The notes under the pieces are model-generated. The model saw only the letters and a program-made list of their open reading frames with translations. It searched no databases and had not been told where the DNA came from. A DNA stretch of 31,889 nt from a virus. Both the position numbers and the translations under genes were made by a program. The stretch covers positions 1 to 31,889 of IMG/VR virus record IMGVR_UViG_3300025769_000055; one strand, written 5' to 3'. Positions within the stretch are counted from its first letter, which is position 1, and each line of letters begins with the position of its first letter. Shown here piece after piece: positions 1-5,750 of the stretch.

Positions 1-105
1 AATAGTAAAGATGAAATGACTTTTTGTAAAAACAACAAGAAGCTAACAACACTAAACAAAAAAGGAAAGTTGTTAGATATTCATACGAACAAGGAGAGAG
101 CATAA
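1..105 (+). CDS. 3' fragment of small early protein (full copy at 31649-31867)
   Basis: This is the tail end of the 72-residue protein whose complete frame is at 31649-31867. It is partial only because the circular genome was cut here. It ends in NKERA, and the codons for KERA (AAG GAG AGA GCA) double as the ribosome-binding site of the next gene, whose ATG at 105 overlaps the TAA stop by one base. Function unknown. Confidence 0.85.
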   Translation, partial: NSKDEMTFCKNNKKLTTLNKKGKLLDIHTNKERA

Positions 106-127
106 TGAAAATAAAATCATATGATGA
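1..127. repeat. 127-base direct repeat, left copy (contig circular overlap)
   Basis: Bases 1-127 are identical to 31763-31889, the last 127 bases of the window. The repeat cuts through two genes (the end of the gene starting at 31649 and the start of the gene at 105), and both become whole when the ends are joined. The length equals the largest k-mer commonly used by short-read assemblers, so this is most simply the overlap of a circularly assembled genome, either circularly permuted or a circular intermediate. Confidence 0.95.
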
Positions 128-419
128 AATGATTTGGATTAATGGGCAACAAGAAAGAGTTGCCCAAACATCTTATATTTTTTCTAATGGTTATATAATT
201 AGAAAATGTATAGCTGGTGTATATAAAGATTTAACACCTGTTCGTTTAGAAAAAAAAGTTAAAATGCGTTTATCTCAAAAATTAGATAATCATATTTCAT
301 TGATAGCTGATTTTAAAACTGTTGATGATGCTTTGTCATATTTAAAAGATAAACTTAATATTAATTTAAAAAAAGATATAATTAATAAAATAATTAAAAA
401 GGAGAGAGCAAATGCCTAA
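105..419 (+). CDS. hypothetical early protein, 104 aa
   Basis: I do not recognise this family. The start is set by the AAGGAGAGAGCATA ribosome site ending one base before the ATG, in a TAATG junction with the preceding gene. The N-terminal half contains a possible beta-rich segment (IWINGQQERVAQTSYIFSNG, residues 10-29) and the C-terminal half is Lys/Ile/Asn-rich and probably helical. The protein ends in KKERANA, the in-frame translation of the next gene's ribosome site. It is the first of a chain of tiny early genes of unknown role, perhaps involved in host takeover. Confidence 0.8.
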   Translation: MKIKSYDEMIWINGQQERVAQTSYIFSNGYIIRKCIAGVYKDLTPVRLEKKVKMRLSQKLDNHISLIADFKTVDDALSYLKDKLNINLKKDIINKIIKKERANA

Positions 420-597
420 TACTTGTTATGAATATAAAATAACTACTTGTGGATTTAGTGGTAGTTATACAGTTAGTTTATACAAAGATCACAGTACACA
501 TTGGGAACTTATCAAAAAAACTGACTTTAAAACTAAAACACTTAATCAAGCTTTTAATAATTTTATAAAGCAAAATAACTTAAAGGAGAGAGCATAA
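412..597 (+). CDS. hypothetical early protein, 61 aa
   Basis: No known family is recognised. The start at 412 follows AAGGAGAGAGCAA and lies inside the end of the previous gene, with an eight-base overlap, which implies translational coupling. The protein is short, with aromatic and polar residues and an N-terminal stretch that could form a small beta-hairpin (residues 5-23). It again ends in KERA because the following ribosome site is read in frame. Its TAA overlaps the next ATG (TAATG at 597). Confidence 0.78.
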   Translation: MPNTCYEYKITTCGFSGSYTVSLYKDHSTHWELIKKTDFKTKTLNQAFNNFIKQNNLKERA

Positions 598-1118
598 TGA
601 TTAAACTACCAAAAATTAGATTAAGATTATCTAAATCAAGAAGTAAAACAAAACATACATTAGAACAAATGAAAGTTTGTTATGATGCTATTGCAAGTCA
701 ATCAGGTCTTGAAATTGATAGTTATGAGAAATCATTAAAATCAATCAAAGAAAAAAACAAAAATTTTCCTGACACTTATATAATCCAATGCACAGGTTAT
801 TCTTGGGATAGCTATGTTGCTGGAGATTATGAAAGAGCAAATGAGTTATGGTACAATTCAGGAGAACTACCATTTGTAAATAATGCTTTTGATTTGAGAA
901 CTGCAATACTTGATAATTATGTTTCTATGTTTGTTGCTGTCAGAGATTTTGGTTTTGTTTTAAAAAAAGACGATGCTAATTATTCTGAATTAGTACAAGA
1001 CTATGATTATGCAAAATATTTATTGAGTCTTACAAAAGAACAAAGACAAAGTTTTTTTGATTTTAAATATGACTTTGATAATGCAGTAAGAGAGGAGAGA
1101 GCAAATGACATGGGCTAG
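597..1118 (+). CDS. hypothetical early protein, 173 aa
   Basis: This is the largest protein of the early chain. Residues 1-20 are strongly basic (many Lys and Arg), and the rest is mixed acidic and aromatic with a YIIQCTGYSWDSY segment near residue 62. No catalytic motif is visible. It starts at the TAATG junction after AAGGAGAGAGCATA and ends in EERANDMG, where the EERA codons are the ribosome site of the gene at 1105; the two overlap by 14 bases. Function unknown; the basic N-terminus would allow nucleic-acid binding, which is a guess. Confidence 0.8.
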   Translation: MIKLPKIRLRLSKSRSKTKHTLEQMKVCYDAIASQSGLEIDSYEKSLKSIKEKNKNFPDTYIIQCTGYSWDSYVAGDYERANELWYNSGELPFVNNAFDLRTAILDNYVSMFVAVRDFGFVLKKDDANYSELVQDYDYAKYLLSLTKEQRQSFFDFKYDFDNAVREERANDMG

Positions 1119-1377
1119 AAATGTATCAAGAGGTTTTAACAAGTTCAATTTAGAACAACTTGATAAAGATTTAAAAACTAAAAGAGTTTTCAAATCAAAG
1201 TTAAAAGTGTTTTTACAATATTTAAAAATAGCAAATGCTTGTAAAAGAATGTTTAAAAGAGGTTTGAAAAGGTCTGATTATCCTGACAATTTAGAATATT
1301 CTAAATTAATAAATATGAGGATTGTTTTAGCCAAAAAAATCATAAATAAATATAAAAAGGAGAGAATAAATGCCTAA
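1105..1377 (+). CDS. hypothetical basic early protein, 90 aa
   Basis: A strongly basic, probably helical protein rich in Lys, Arg, Phe and Leu throughout. No known family is recognised. The start at 1105 follows GAGGAGAGAGCAA inside the previous gene. It ends in KKERINA, a variant of the ERA tail produced by the AAGGAGAGAATAA ribosome site of the next gene at 1370, with which it overlaps by eight bases. The charge suggests a nucleic-acid-binding or host-factor-binding early protein, but nothing in the sequence proves it. Confidence 0.75.
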   Translation: MTWARNVSRGFNKFNLEQLDKDLKTKRVFKSKLKVFLQYLKIANACKRMFKRGLKRSDYPDNLEYSKLINMRIVLAKKIINKYKKERINA

Positions 1378-1684
1378 ATTAATCTTATCAATTAAGACTA
1401 GAAATAAGTCATTTAATTTGCTAGAAAAGGTGTATAAAGATTTTGGGGTGGTATTCCATCCCAATTCTACTGTTGTTTCAGTAGAGAACTTTATAAAGGA
1501 GAAAGCTAATGGAAAAAGCACTTCCGAAGCTTCAAGCCAAGTACGACAAGGCAATAGTGAGAGAAAAGGACTTGTTGGAAAAGCTAAAGAAGATAAGGAA
1601 CAACAAAAAGTCATTAGCTTGGAAGATACATCAGACAAAGTATCATCCAGCTATGATCTAAAGAGAGAGGACAAACAGTTATGA
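1370..1684 (+). CDS. hypothetical early protein, 104 aa, overlapped by a second frame
   Basis: The start follows AAGGAGAGAATAA and overlaps the previous gene by eight bases. Residues 1-46 look like an ordinary folded protein (LILSIKTRN, VYKDFGVVFHP). Residues 47-104 are low-complexity, rich in Ser, Gln, Glu and Lys, as often seen when a frame runs through a second gene. A good alternative gene in another frame begins at 1509 inside it. Its stop (TGA 1682-1684) overlaps the next ATG at 1681 as ATGA, which supports translation to the end. Function unknown. Confidence 0.6.
   Translation: MPKLILSIKTRNKSFNLLEKVYKDFGVVFHPNSTVVSVENFIKEKANGKSTSEASSQVRQGNSERKGLVGKAKEDKEQQKVISLEDTSDKVSSSYDLKREDKQL
1443..1464 (+). 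other. 9-bp RNA hairpin inside early gene
   Basis: TTGGGGTGG pairs with CCATCCCAA (one G-U pair) around a four-base TATT loop. This is a strong hairpin for such AT-rich DNA. It has no following T-run, so it looks more like a processing or translational control element than an intrinsic terminator. It lies 45 bases before the nested start at 1509. It could also be a by-product of the coded Gly-Val-Val-Phe-His-Pro stretch. Confidence 0.45.
1509..1661 (+). CDS. nested small coiled-coil protein, 50 aa (alternative frame)
   Basis: This frame is embedded in the 1370-1684 gene. It starts with an ATG eight bases after AAAGGAG (AAAGGAGAAAGCTA), the same ribosome-site design used by the other early genes. 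The 50-residue product starts MEKALPKLQAKYDKAIV and has regularly spaced Leu, Ile and Val between Lys, Arg and Glu, typical of a helical coiled coil, with a Trp near the end. Either this frame or the outer one may be the main product, or both may be made. Function unknown. Confidence 0.5.
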   Translation: MEKALPKLQAKYDKAIVREKDLLEKLKKIRNNKKSLAWKIHQTKYHPAMI

Positions 1685-1959
1685 AAAAAATGTACTTAAT
1701 GACAATGATCGTATGCACTCTTTTAAATGGATGTGCCAAATACGACCCAATCATAGACACAAAAGGAAAATCAAAGTTTGAAACATCAAATGCAAGTGAG
1801 ATTTCAAATGATAAAATTTTGTGTGAGAAACTTGCAAAAAATAATACGACATTTTTTGGTAATATAAATTTTTGGATATTGTCTCCTAAAGCTGAGACTC
1901 AATATACTGATATTTATAGAAAATGCCTTTTAGGTCGTAATCATCAGGTGTTGAACTAA
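1681..1959 (+). CDS. phage-encoded lipoprotein, 92 aa
   Basis: The N-terminus is a lipoprotein signal: MKKM, a hydrophobic core (YLMTMIVCTLL), then LNGC with Cys18 as the lipidation site. The mature part begins AKYDPIIDTKG and ends YRKCLLGRNHQVLN, with Cys48 and Cys83 that could pair. This layout is like small outer-membrane lipoproteins of SAR11-type bacteria, so the gene may have been taken from a host. Possible roles are superinfection exclusion or an envelope function in lysis; neither is shown. It starts at an ATGA junction with the previous gene and its TAA overlaps the next start (TAATG). Confidence 0.8.
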   Translation: MKKMYLMTMIVCTLLNGCAKYDPIIDTKGKSKFETSNASEISNDKILCEKLAKNNTTFFGNINFWILSPKAETQYTDIYRKCLLGRNHQVLN

Positions 1960-2177
1960 TGCCAAGACCATCAACACAAATAAAAAAATTAGCTTTCATC
2001 TGTGCTAAATGTTTCAATACTAAAGTTGATAAATTAGCATGGTTTGTAGGAAGCACCCTTTTTAACGAGTCATTACTCTGTCGGACTTGTTGGCAAGGGC
2101 AATTTGAAAAACTAGATGACAGAGAGAGAAAGGAATGGGGTTTTTATGATAATAAAAAACCAAGAACAGATAAGTGA
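1959..2177 (+). CDS. small zinc-ribbon protein, 72 aa
   Basis: Two CxxC pairs, CAKC (residues 15-18) and CRTC (41-44), separated by 22 residues, are the layout of a zinc ribbon or treble-clef knuckle. The rest is mixed charged and aromatic, ending in a basic tail. Such small phage zinc proteins usually bind nucleic acid or a host protein. The start is the TAATG junction with the lipoprotein gene, and the end overlaps the Xre regulator gene. The exact role is unknown. Confidence 0.75.
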   Translation: MPRPSTQIKKLAFICAKCFNTKVDKLAWFVGSTLFNESLLCRTCWQGQFEKLDDRERKEWGFYDNKKPRTDK

Positions 2178-2505
2178 ACTAACATATCTTATGCCACCTG
2201 TACTCAATATGTTTGGAGTATCGGAAGATCAAAACGAAATAGTTTTGAAAAAGGTATTTGGTTTGCAGTTAAAGAAGATGAGACTAATGCGAGGTTATAC
2301 TCAGACAAGAGTAGCCAAAGCTATAAACGTGACGTTCCAGCAGATTCAAAAATACGAGAAAGGTAAAAATGCTGTGAGTGTTCATAATGAACTTAAATTA
2401 GCCGAGTTCTTAAAATGTGATAGGAATTACTTTATTCAGCCTATTACAGAAAATGGCTATAAATTTTTAACAAAGAGAGGGAATGGACATGATAATCAAG
2501 AGTAA
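2146..2505 (+). CDS. Xre-family helix-turn-helix regulator
   Basis: Residues 37-93 form a Xre/Cro-type helix-turn-helix: LQLKKMRLMRGYTQ, then VAKAINVTFQQIQKYEKG. The TFQQIQKYEKG recognition-helix region is characteristic of a regulator group abundant in alphaproteobacteria, one of the clues to the host. It is likely a DNA-binding repressor or switch protein; the inverted repeats upstream of the early operon are candidate sites. I prefer the start at 2146, preceded by AAAGGA 11 bases upstream, over an in-frame ATG at 2116. It overlaps the zinc-ribbon gene before it and the nuclease gene after it. Confidence 0.85.
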   Translation: MIIKNQEQISELTYLMPPVLNMFGVSEDQNEIVLKKVFGLQLKKMRLMRGYTQTRVAKAINVTFQQIQKYEKGKNAVSVHNELKLAEFLKCDRNYFIQPITENGYKFLTKRGNGHDNQE

Positions 2506-3259
2506 AGATAAAGATGGCAGAGAAATCTGTTTTAATCCTAAAGGTAGAGGAGCAAGATATACTGTTGATGGGATTAAAAAAAAAGGAGTCACAACTGTTA
2601 TAGGAGAACGATTTGGTAAATCGGCTCTTATGTGGTGGGCTGAAAATTGTGTTTATGAAGCTTTTGGTCAGCAAATGAAACACGAAAAAAAACCTGTTGA
2701 TGTTATTCAGCAAACTATGGATGAACTTAAATACAGGGTAAAACAAATAAAAGAAAATGCTATGCACATTGGTACTAATATGCACACTTTGGCTGAAGAT
2801 TACATTACAGGTAAAGAAGTTATTAGCCCAAACTCAGAGCCACTTAAAACTATGTTTGAAAAGTTTAAGAAGTTTTGGGATAGCAAAAAAATCAAAGTAA
2901 TTGAGACAGAAAAAACCTACTATTCAAAAGAACTTGATATTTGTGGGACTCTTGATTGCCTTGTTAAGTATAAAGGTAAGATTGGAATATTAGATTTTAA
3001 AACATCTAAGGATTTTTACCCTGATATGCCAATCCAAATTCATACTTATAAAAAATTAGTAGAAGATTCTACTGATTTAAAAGTTGAGTTCTTAGCAGTT
3101 ATTAATATTCCAAAAGAGCCTGTTAAGGATGTGGAGATGAGGATATTTCAAATTAAGCCTAAGTATCTAAAAGGTTTTAAAGCTTGTAAATATCTGAATA
3201 GCTTAGAAGAAGATTTTAAGCAAAGAAACTTGGAATATAATAAACAGAGGAGCAACTAA
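2483..3259 (+). CDS. PD-(D/E)XK nuclease, RecB/Cas4-like phage exonuclease
   Basis: The motifs follow the RecB-type nuclease order: HTLAEDYI at residues 101-108 (His101), an ETEKTYYS strand at 141-148, GTLDCLV at 155-161 with Asp158, ILDFKTSK at 169-176 with Asp171 and Lys173 as the core D-x-K, and QIHTYKKL at 185-192 in the place of the family's QxxxY helix. It probably digests DNA ends in phage recombination or packaging-linked repair. It sits with an SSB-like protein and a Ref nuclease. The start overlaps the Xre gene by 23 bases after an AGAGAGGGA ribosome site; its stop overlaps the next ATG (TAATG). Confidence 0.88.
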   Translation: MDMIIKSKDKDGREICFNPKGRGARYTVDGIKKKGVTTVIGERFGKSALMWWAENCVYEAFGQQMKHEKKPVDVIQQTMDELKYRVKQIKENAMHIGTNMHTLAEDYITGKEVISPNSEPLKTMFEKFKKFWDSKKIKVIETEKTYYSKELDICGTLDCLVKYKGKIGILDFKTSKDFYPDMPIQIHTYKKLVEDSTDLKVEFLAVINIPKEPVKDVEMRIFQIKPKYLKGFKACKYLNSLEEDFKQRNLEYNKQRSN

Positions 3260-3486
3260 TGACAATAACAGTAAGAGTACAAACAAGTCAAAAACAAGAA
3301 GTGAATGACTTAGTTGGAACTTTTAACACTTTAGAAACGCATCAATTATCACATTTAATAGATGTTTTAAAAACTCAAAGTGTTAAAGGAAATATTATTA
3401 CAGGAGATTTATTTTTTAATGTATCAGAAATAAATCATGTAGATAATAAGTCTTTTTTTGATTTAGTTAAGAAAGGAGACAACTAA
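3259..3486 (+). CDS. hypothetical protein, 75 aa
   Basis: Not recognised. The start is in a TAATG junction preceded by GAGGAGCAAC. It is a compact, soluble protein with alternating hydrophobic and polar residues at the N-terminus (MTITVRVQTS), suggesting a beta strand, followed by a helix around residues 26-40. It lies between the recombination nuclease and the SSB-like gene, so a helper role in DNA recombination is possible but unproven. It ends with a TAATG junction after AAAGGAGACAAC. Confidence 0.75.
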   Translation: MTITVRVQTSQKQEVNDLVGTFNTLETHQLSHLIDVLKTQSVKGNIITGDLFFNVSEINHVDNKSFFDLVKKGDN

Positions 3487-3905
3487 TGTACCAACAACAA
3501 CAAAAAACACCTTTTTGTGCTTTAACAATGTATCTCAGACCCACAGGAAATAAATCTCCTAAGTTTGAATACAAAGCTGATGCCAAAAGTTTATTTACTT
3601 GTAGCTTAACAAAGAAAAAATATAAGCTATCGCAAATAGACGAGTGGTATCATACAGAGGGAGTACAAAACTTTGTAAGACAAGGTTATACAGGAAAATG
3701 GTATGCTAAGACTCAGGACATTGAGACACCTAATAAATACGATCAAGGTACGACTCAAATGGTTTTAAGTTTTATTATGACTAAGCCTTATAAACCTCAA
3801 CCTAATGTGGATGGTATGAAACCTATCGCACAAGCAATTCCACAGCCAATGCAACAAGTCGCAAAAGCTGAAGAATCTTTTGATGATGATTTACCACCAT
3901 TTTAA
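3486..3905 (+). CDS. putative single-stranded DNA-binding protein (SSB-like acidic tail)
   Basis: The protein ends SFDDDLPPF, very close to the DDDIPF tip by which bacterial SSB recruits its partners. As in SSB, a folded N-terminal part (residues 1-105, rich in aromatic residues, with KWYAKTQ and TQMVLSFIMT strands) is followed by a Pro/Gln linker (about 106-128) and the acidic tip. It lies directly after a recombination nuclease and a small unknown gene. I cannot confirm an OB fold by eye, so it may be an unrelated protein that uses the same tip. The start follows AAAGGAGACAAC in a TAATG junction. Confidence 0.6.
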   Translation: MYQQQQKTPFCALTMYLRPTGNKSPKFEYKADAKSLFTCSLTKKKYKLSQIDEWYHTEGVQNFVRQGYTGKWYAKTQDIETPNKYDQGTTQMVLSFIMTKPYKPQPNVDGMKPIAQAIPQPMQQVAKAEESFDDDLPPF

Positions 3906-4002
3906 TAAACTAAAAGAAAAGCTAAGTGTGTGGTCACTATATAACCGAGAATATATAGTTGGCTTCATACTTGGTTTTATTATAGGAGCAATATTGTTAT
4001 GA
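3883..4002 (+). CDS. small single-span membrane protein, 39 aa
   Basis: This frame overlaps the end of the SSB-like gene by 23 bases and joins the next gene by ATGA at 3999. The first 22 residues are basic and polar (MMIYHHFNKLKEKL, then SLYNRE) and the rest is one membrane helix with small-residue spacing (YIVGFILGFIIGAILL). No strong ribosome site precedes it. The coupling at the 3' end and the clean transmembrane pattern support it as a real membrane microprotein of unknown role. Confidence 0.55.
   Translation: MMIYHHFNKLKEKLSVWSLYNREYIVGFILGFIIGAILL
3936..3959. other. 8-bp perfect inverted repeat
   Basis: ACTATATA and TATATAGT are perfect inverted copies around an eight-base loop (ACCGAGAA). 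The hairpin is 31 bases after the SSB-like gene and 40 before the gene at 3999. It lies within the 39-residue membrane frame. It could be an operator, a message-processing hairpin or chance in AT-rich DNA. Confidence 0.4.
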
Positions 4003-4238
4003 AACTTAATCAAAAAAAAGAAGCATTATTGAAAGAACTGCGTGAAGTAAATAGAGAAGTTTTTGTCAAAGTTCATGATGGAGAGTGTTTTCATGATATT
4101 ACAGGTAATGACATTGATCATTTTTGGGAAGCTATGAGATATGTACCAAATCATGTAATTAAGAAATGGATTAAAAATTGTAAAACTGAAGTTAAACAAC
4201 ATAAGGAGAGAAAAAATGAAAATCCAACTAGAACTTGA
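3999..4238 (+). CDS. hypothetical protein, 79 aa
   Basis: Not recognised. It begins with a charged helix (KLNQKKEALLKELREVNREV) followed by a segment with HDGECFHDITGNDIDHFW, containing several His and Asp that could bind metal, and ends with a basic tail. The start is at an ATGA junction with the membrane microprotein. The KER residues near its C-terminus (AAG GAG AGA) again serve as the ribosome site of the next gene at 4216, as in the early operon. The overlap is 23 bases. Confidence 0.75.
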   Translation: MKLNQKKEALLKELREVNREVFVKVHDGECFHDITGNDIDHFWEAMRYVPNHVIKKWIKNCKTEVKQHKERKNENPTRT

Positions 4239-4509
4239 TTATAATGCTCACAATTATACAGATACAAGTAAATCAGCTTGGGCTAATAAAAAAGATAAAC
4301 TGACAAAAAGAGAACAAGTTTATGAGTATGTTAAGACTCAGGCTTCAACAAATTATGAAATATCTGATGAGTTGGAAATGCCATTATCAAGTGTTTGTGC
4401 AAGATGCAGAGAATTACAGCTTCTTGGATTGATAGAAGATAGTGGAAGAAGAAAAGAAACACCTTATGGTAAAACTGCGATAGTATGGCAAAAAAAAGAC
4501 CAACAGTAG
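4216..4509 (+). CDS. winged-helix DNA-binding protein, 97 aa
   Basis: Residues 29-92 have the pattern of a winged helix: LTKREQVYEYVKTQASTNYEISDELEMPLSSVCARCRELQLLGLIED, then a wing ending PYGKTAIVWQ. This is a recognition helix after a short turn, then a beta wing. Such proteins in phage replication blocks act as regulators or as accessory replication factors. The first 28 residues are probably flexible. The ribosome site is AAGGAGAGAAAAA. It overlaps the Ref gene at the 3' end by 25 bases. Confidence 0.78.
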   Translation: MKIQLELDYNAHNYTDTSKSAWANKKDKLTKREQVYEYVKTQASTNYEISDELEMPLSSVCARCRELQLLGLIEDSGRRKETPYGKTAIVWQKKDQQ

Positions 4510-4802
4510 CAGAGAGAAAGTGGATGCAACAAGTAGCTGATTATGGATGTATAGCTTGTGAGATAGATGGTAAAGTTTCTGTTCCTAGCGAGATACATCA
4601 CATCAGAAAGCATACAGGAATGGGTCTGAGACCCTCACATTTTAACATTTTGCCTTTATGTGCTTCACACCATAGGACAGGTAAAATATCGGTGCATTTA
4701 GGCAAAAAAGCTTTTGAGTCTAAATATGGAACAGAAGAACAATTACAAAAACAACTGAGAGAGAGGATAGAGGAATGGAACGCAATAGCGGATATTTTTT
4801 AG
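4485..4802 (+). CDS. ref: Ref-type RecA-dependent nuclease (HNH-like), 105 aa
   Basis: The protein matches the Ref family of phage P1: GCIAC (Cys22, Cys25), SEIHHI with His38-His39, LPLCASHHR (Cys59, His62, His63) and HLGKKAFESKYGTEEQL. These form a zinc-bound HNH-type nuclease. Ref of P1 cuts DNA at RecA displacement loops, so this gene fits the recombination block. At 105 residues it is a minimal version lacking the long N-terminal basic region of P1 Ref. It overlaps both neighbours. Confidence 0.82.
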   Translation: MAKKRPTVAERKWMQQVADYGCIACEIDGKVSVPSEIHHIRKHTGMGLRPSHFNILPLCASHHRTGKISVHLGKKAFESKYGTEEQLQKQLRERIEEWNAIADIF

Positions 4803-5353
4803 TTTGGAGAAAGATATGGAAATCTCCTGTATTTAAAAACCTAAAACAATGTGCAATATGGATATATATGATTAGTCAAGCAACACATCAGGATAAGACT
4901 CTTAACTTTTTAGACAATAAGATATTTGTTAAAAAAGCTGAGTTAATATTTCCATTAAGAAAAAATGCTGAGATATGGGGAATTACATATTCAGAAATGA
5001 GGACTTTTATCAAAAGGCTTAAAAATAGGAAGATGATTAATGTCCGAATGCACCACCTTTTGCCCACTAGCAACCACCCTAGTCGTAAAATATCTATTAT
5101 TGAGTGCTTAAACTACGACAAATATCAATACCTAGAGGATGTACAACCACCTCAACACCAGCTATCGCCTTATACTAATACACTATCTACTAAAGAAACT
5201 ATTAGTATAGGGTCAAGCAAGGATGTGAATAATGGTTATAAGTCTGTTGGCGATTGGGGTCATTACACAATACTAGAAAAAGATGGCAAAAAATACAAAA
5301 AGCATAAATGGAAAGATGAGCCTATAAAGGACTATGATGAGAGCAATACTTAG
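4775..5353 (+). CDS. phage replisome organizer-like replication protein, 192 aa
   Basis: The N-terminus (YFLVWRKIWKSPVFKNLKQ, then IWIYMISQATHQ) is typical of phage replisome organizer or DnaD-like N-terminal domains, which are winged helices binding the origin; a second helix-turn-helix-like part covers residues 55-95 (AEIWGITYSEMRTFIKRLKN). Residues 110-192 are polar and probably disordered, with a basic end. It likely recognises the phage origin and loads host replication proteins, since no phage helicase or polymerase is present. An inverted repeat at 5171-5209 lies inside the gene and is a candidate origin element. Confidence 0.65.
   Translation: MERNSGYFLVWRKIWKSPVFKNLKQCAIWIYMISQATHQDKTLNFLDNKIFVKKAELIFPLRKNAEIWGITYSEMRTFIKRLKNRKMINVRMHHLLPTSNHPSRKISIIECLNYDKYQYLEDVQPPQHQLSPYTNTLSTKETISIGSSKDVNNGYKSVGDWGHYTILEKDGKKYKKHKWKDEPIKDYDESNT
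5171..5209. repeat. 9-bp perfect inverted repeat in replication gene (candidate origin element)
   Basis: TATACTAAT at 5171-5179 is matched by ATTAGTATA at 5201-5209, and the 21-base gap carries further ACTAT/ACTAA words (ACACTATC, TACTAAAG, ACTATTAG). Several phages hold their replication origin inside the initiator gene, as lambda does in O. The repeat is direct sequence evidence; the origin role is inference. Confidence 0.35.
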
Positions 5354-5471
5354 AATATTCCGATATGCTAGAAAAAGATTGATAAAGTTGTCATTAGAAA
5401 ATAAAATGCTTAAAACCCAGCTTGAATATTACAGAGCAATAGTTGAGTCCAATAACAATAGAAAACATTAG
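5337..5471 (+). CDS. small basic coiled-coil protein, 44 aa
   Basis: A short gene that fills the gap after the replication gene exactly: its ATG follows AAAGGA by eight bases, it overlaps the previous gene by 17 bases, and its TAG ends immediately before the next ATG. The product starts with a basic amphipathic part (MRAILRIFRYARKRLIK) and continues as a helix with a Leu/Met heptad (LSLENKMLKTQLEYYRAIV), typical of a short coiled coil. Function unknown, possibly an accessory to the replication protein. Confidence 0.65.
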   Translation: MRAILRIFRYARKRLIKLSLENKMLKTQLEYYRAIVESNNNRKH

Positions 5472-5750
5472 ATGGTTAAAAAAAAGTCAAAGTTTAGACA
5501 CATTTCAATAGGTAAGAAAAAATATTATTTCTACAAAATTGTTTGGTACGATATTTTAGCCGATGGGTCTCATGCTTCTGCAACTGAATTTGATAATATG
5601 AAACCAGCACTAATGACCACAATGGGTTATATATATAAAAAAAATAAAAAATGTGTTTGGTCATTTGCTAGTTATGATGATGAAACTTTTAGTGATAGAA
5701 ATGTCTTTCCGATAGGATGTATTAAGGAACTTAAAAAGATTGAAATTTGA
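5472..5750 (+). CDS. conserved marine-phage protein of unknown function, 92 aa
   Basis: The start abuts the stop of the previous small gene. The protein has a basic N-terminus and a WYDILADGSHAS segment, then a C-terminal part with VWSFASYDDETFSDRN and NVFPIGCIKELK. It has the look of a small single-domain alpha/beta protein seen in uncultured marine phages near methyltransferase genes. No catalytic motif is clear. Its stop overlaps the TTG start of the methyltransferase (TTGA), so the two are translationally coupled and may work together. Confidence 0.72.
   Translation: MVKKKSKFRHISIGKKKYYFYKIVWYDILADGSHASATEFDNMKPALMTTMGYIYKKNKKCVWSFASYDDETFSDRNVFPIGCIKELKKIEI

Noticed and set aside
2146-2505. 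CI-like prophage repressor implying lysogeny
   Set aside because: The protein lacks a C-terminal peptidase domain and no integrase or attachment site was found, so a lysogenic life is not supported by this alone.
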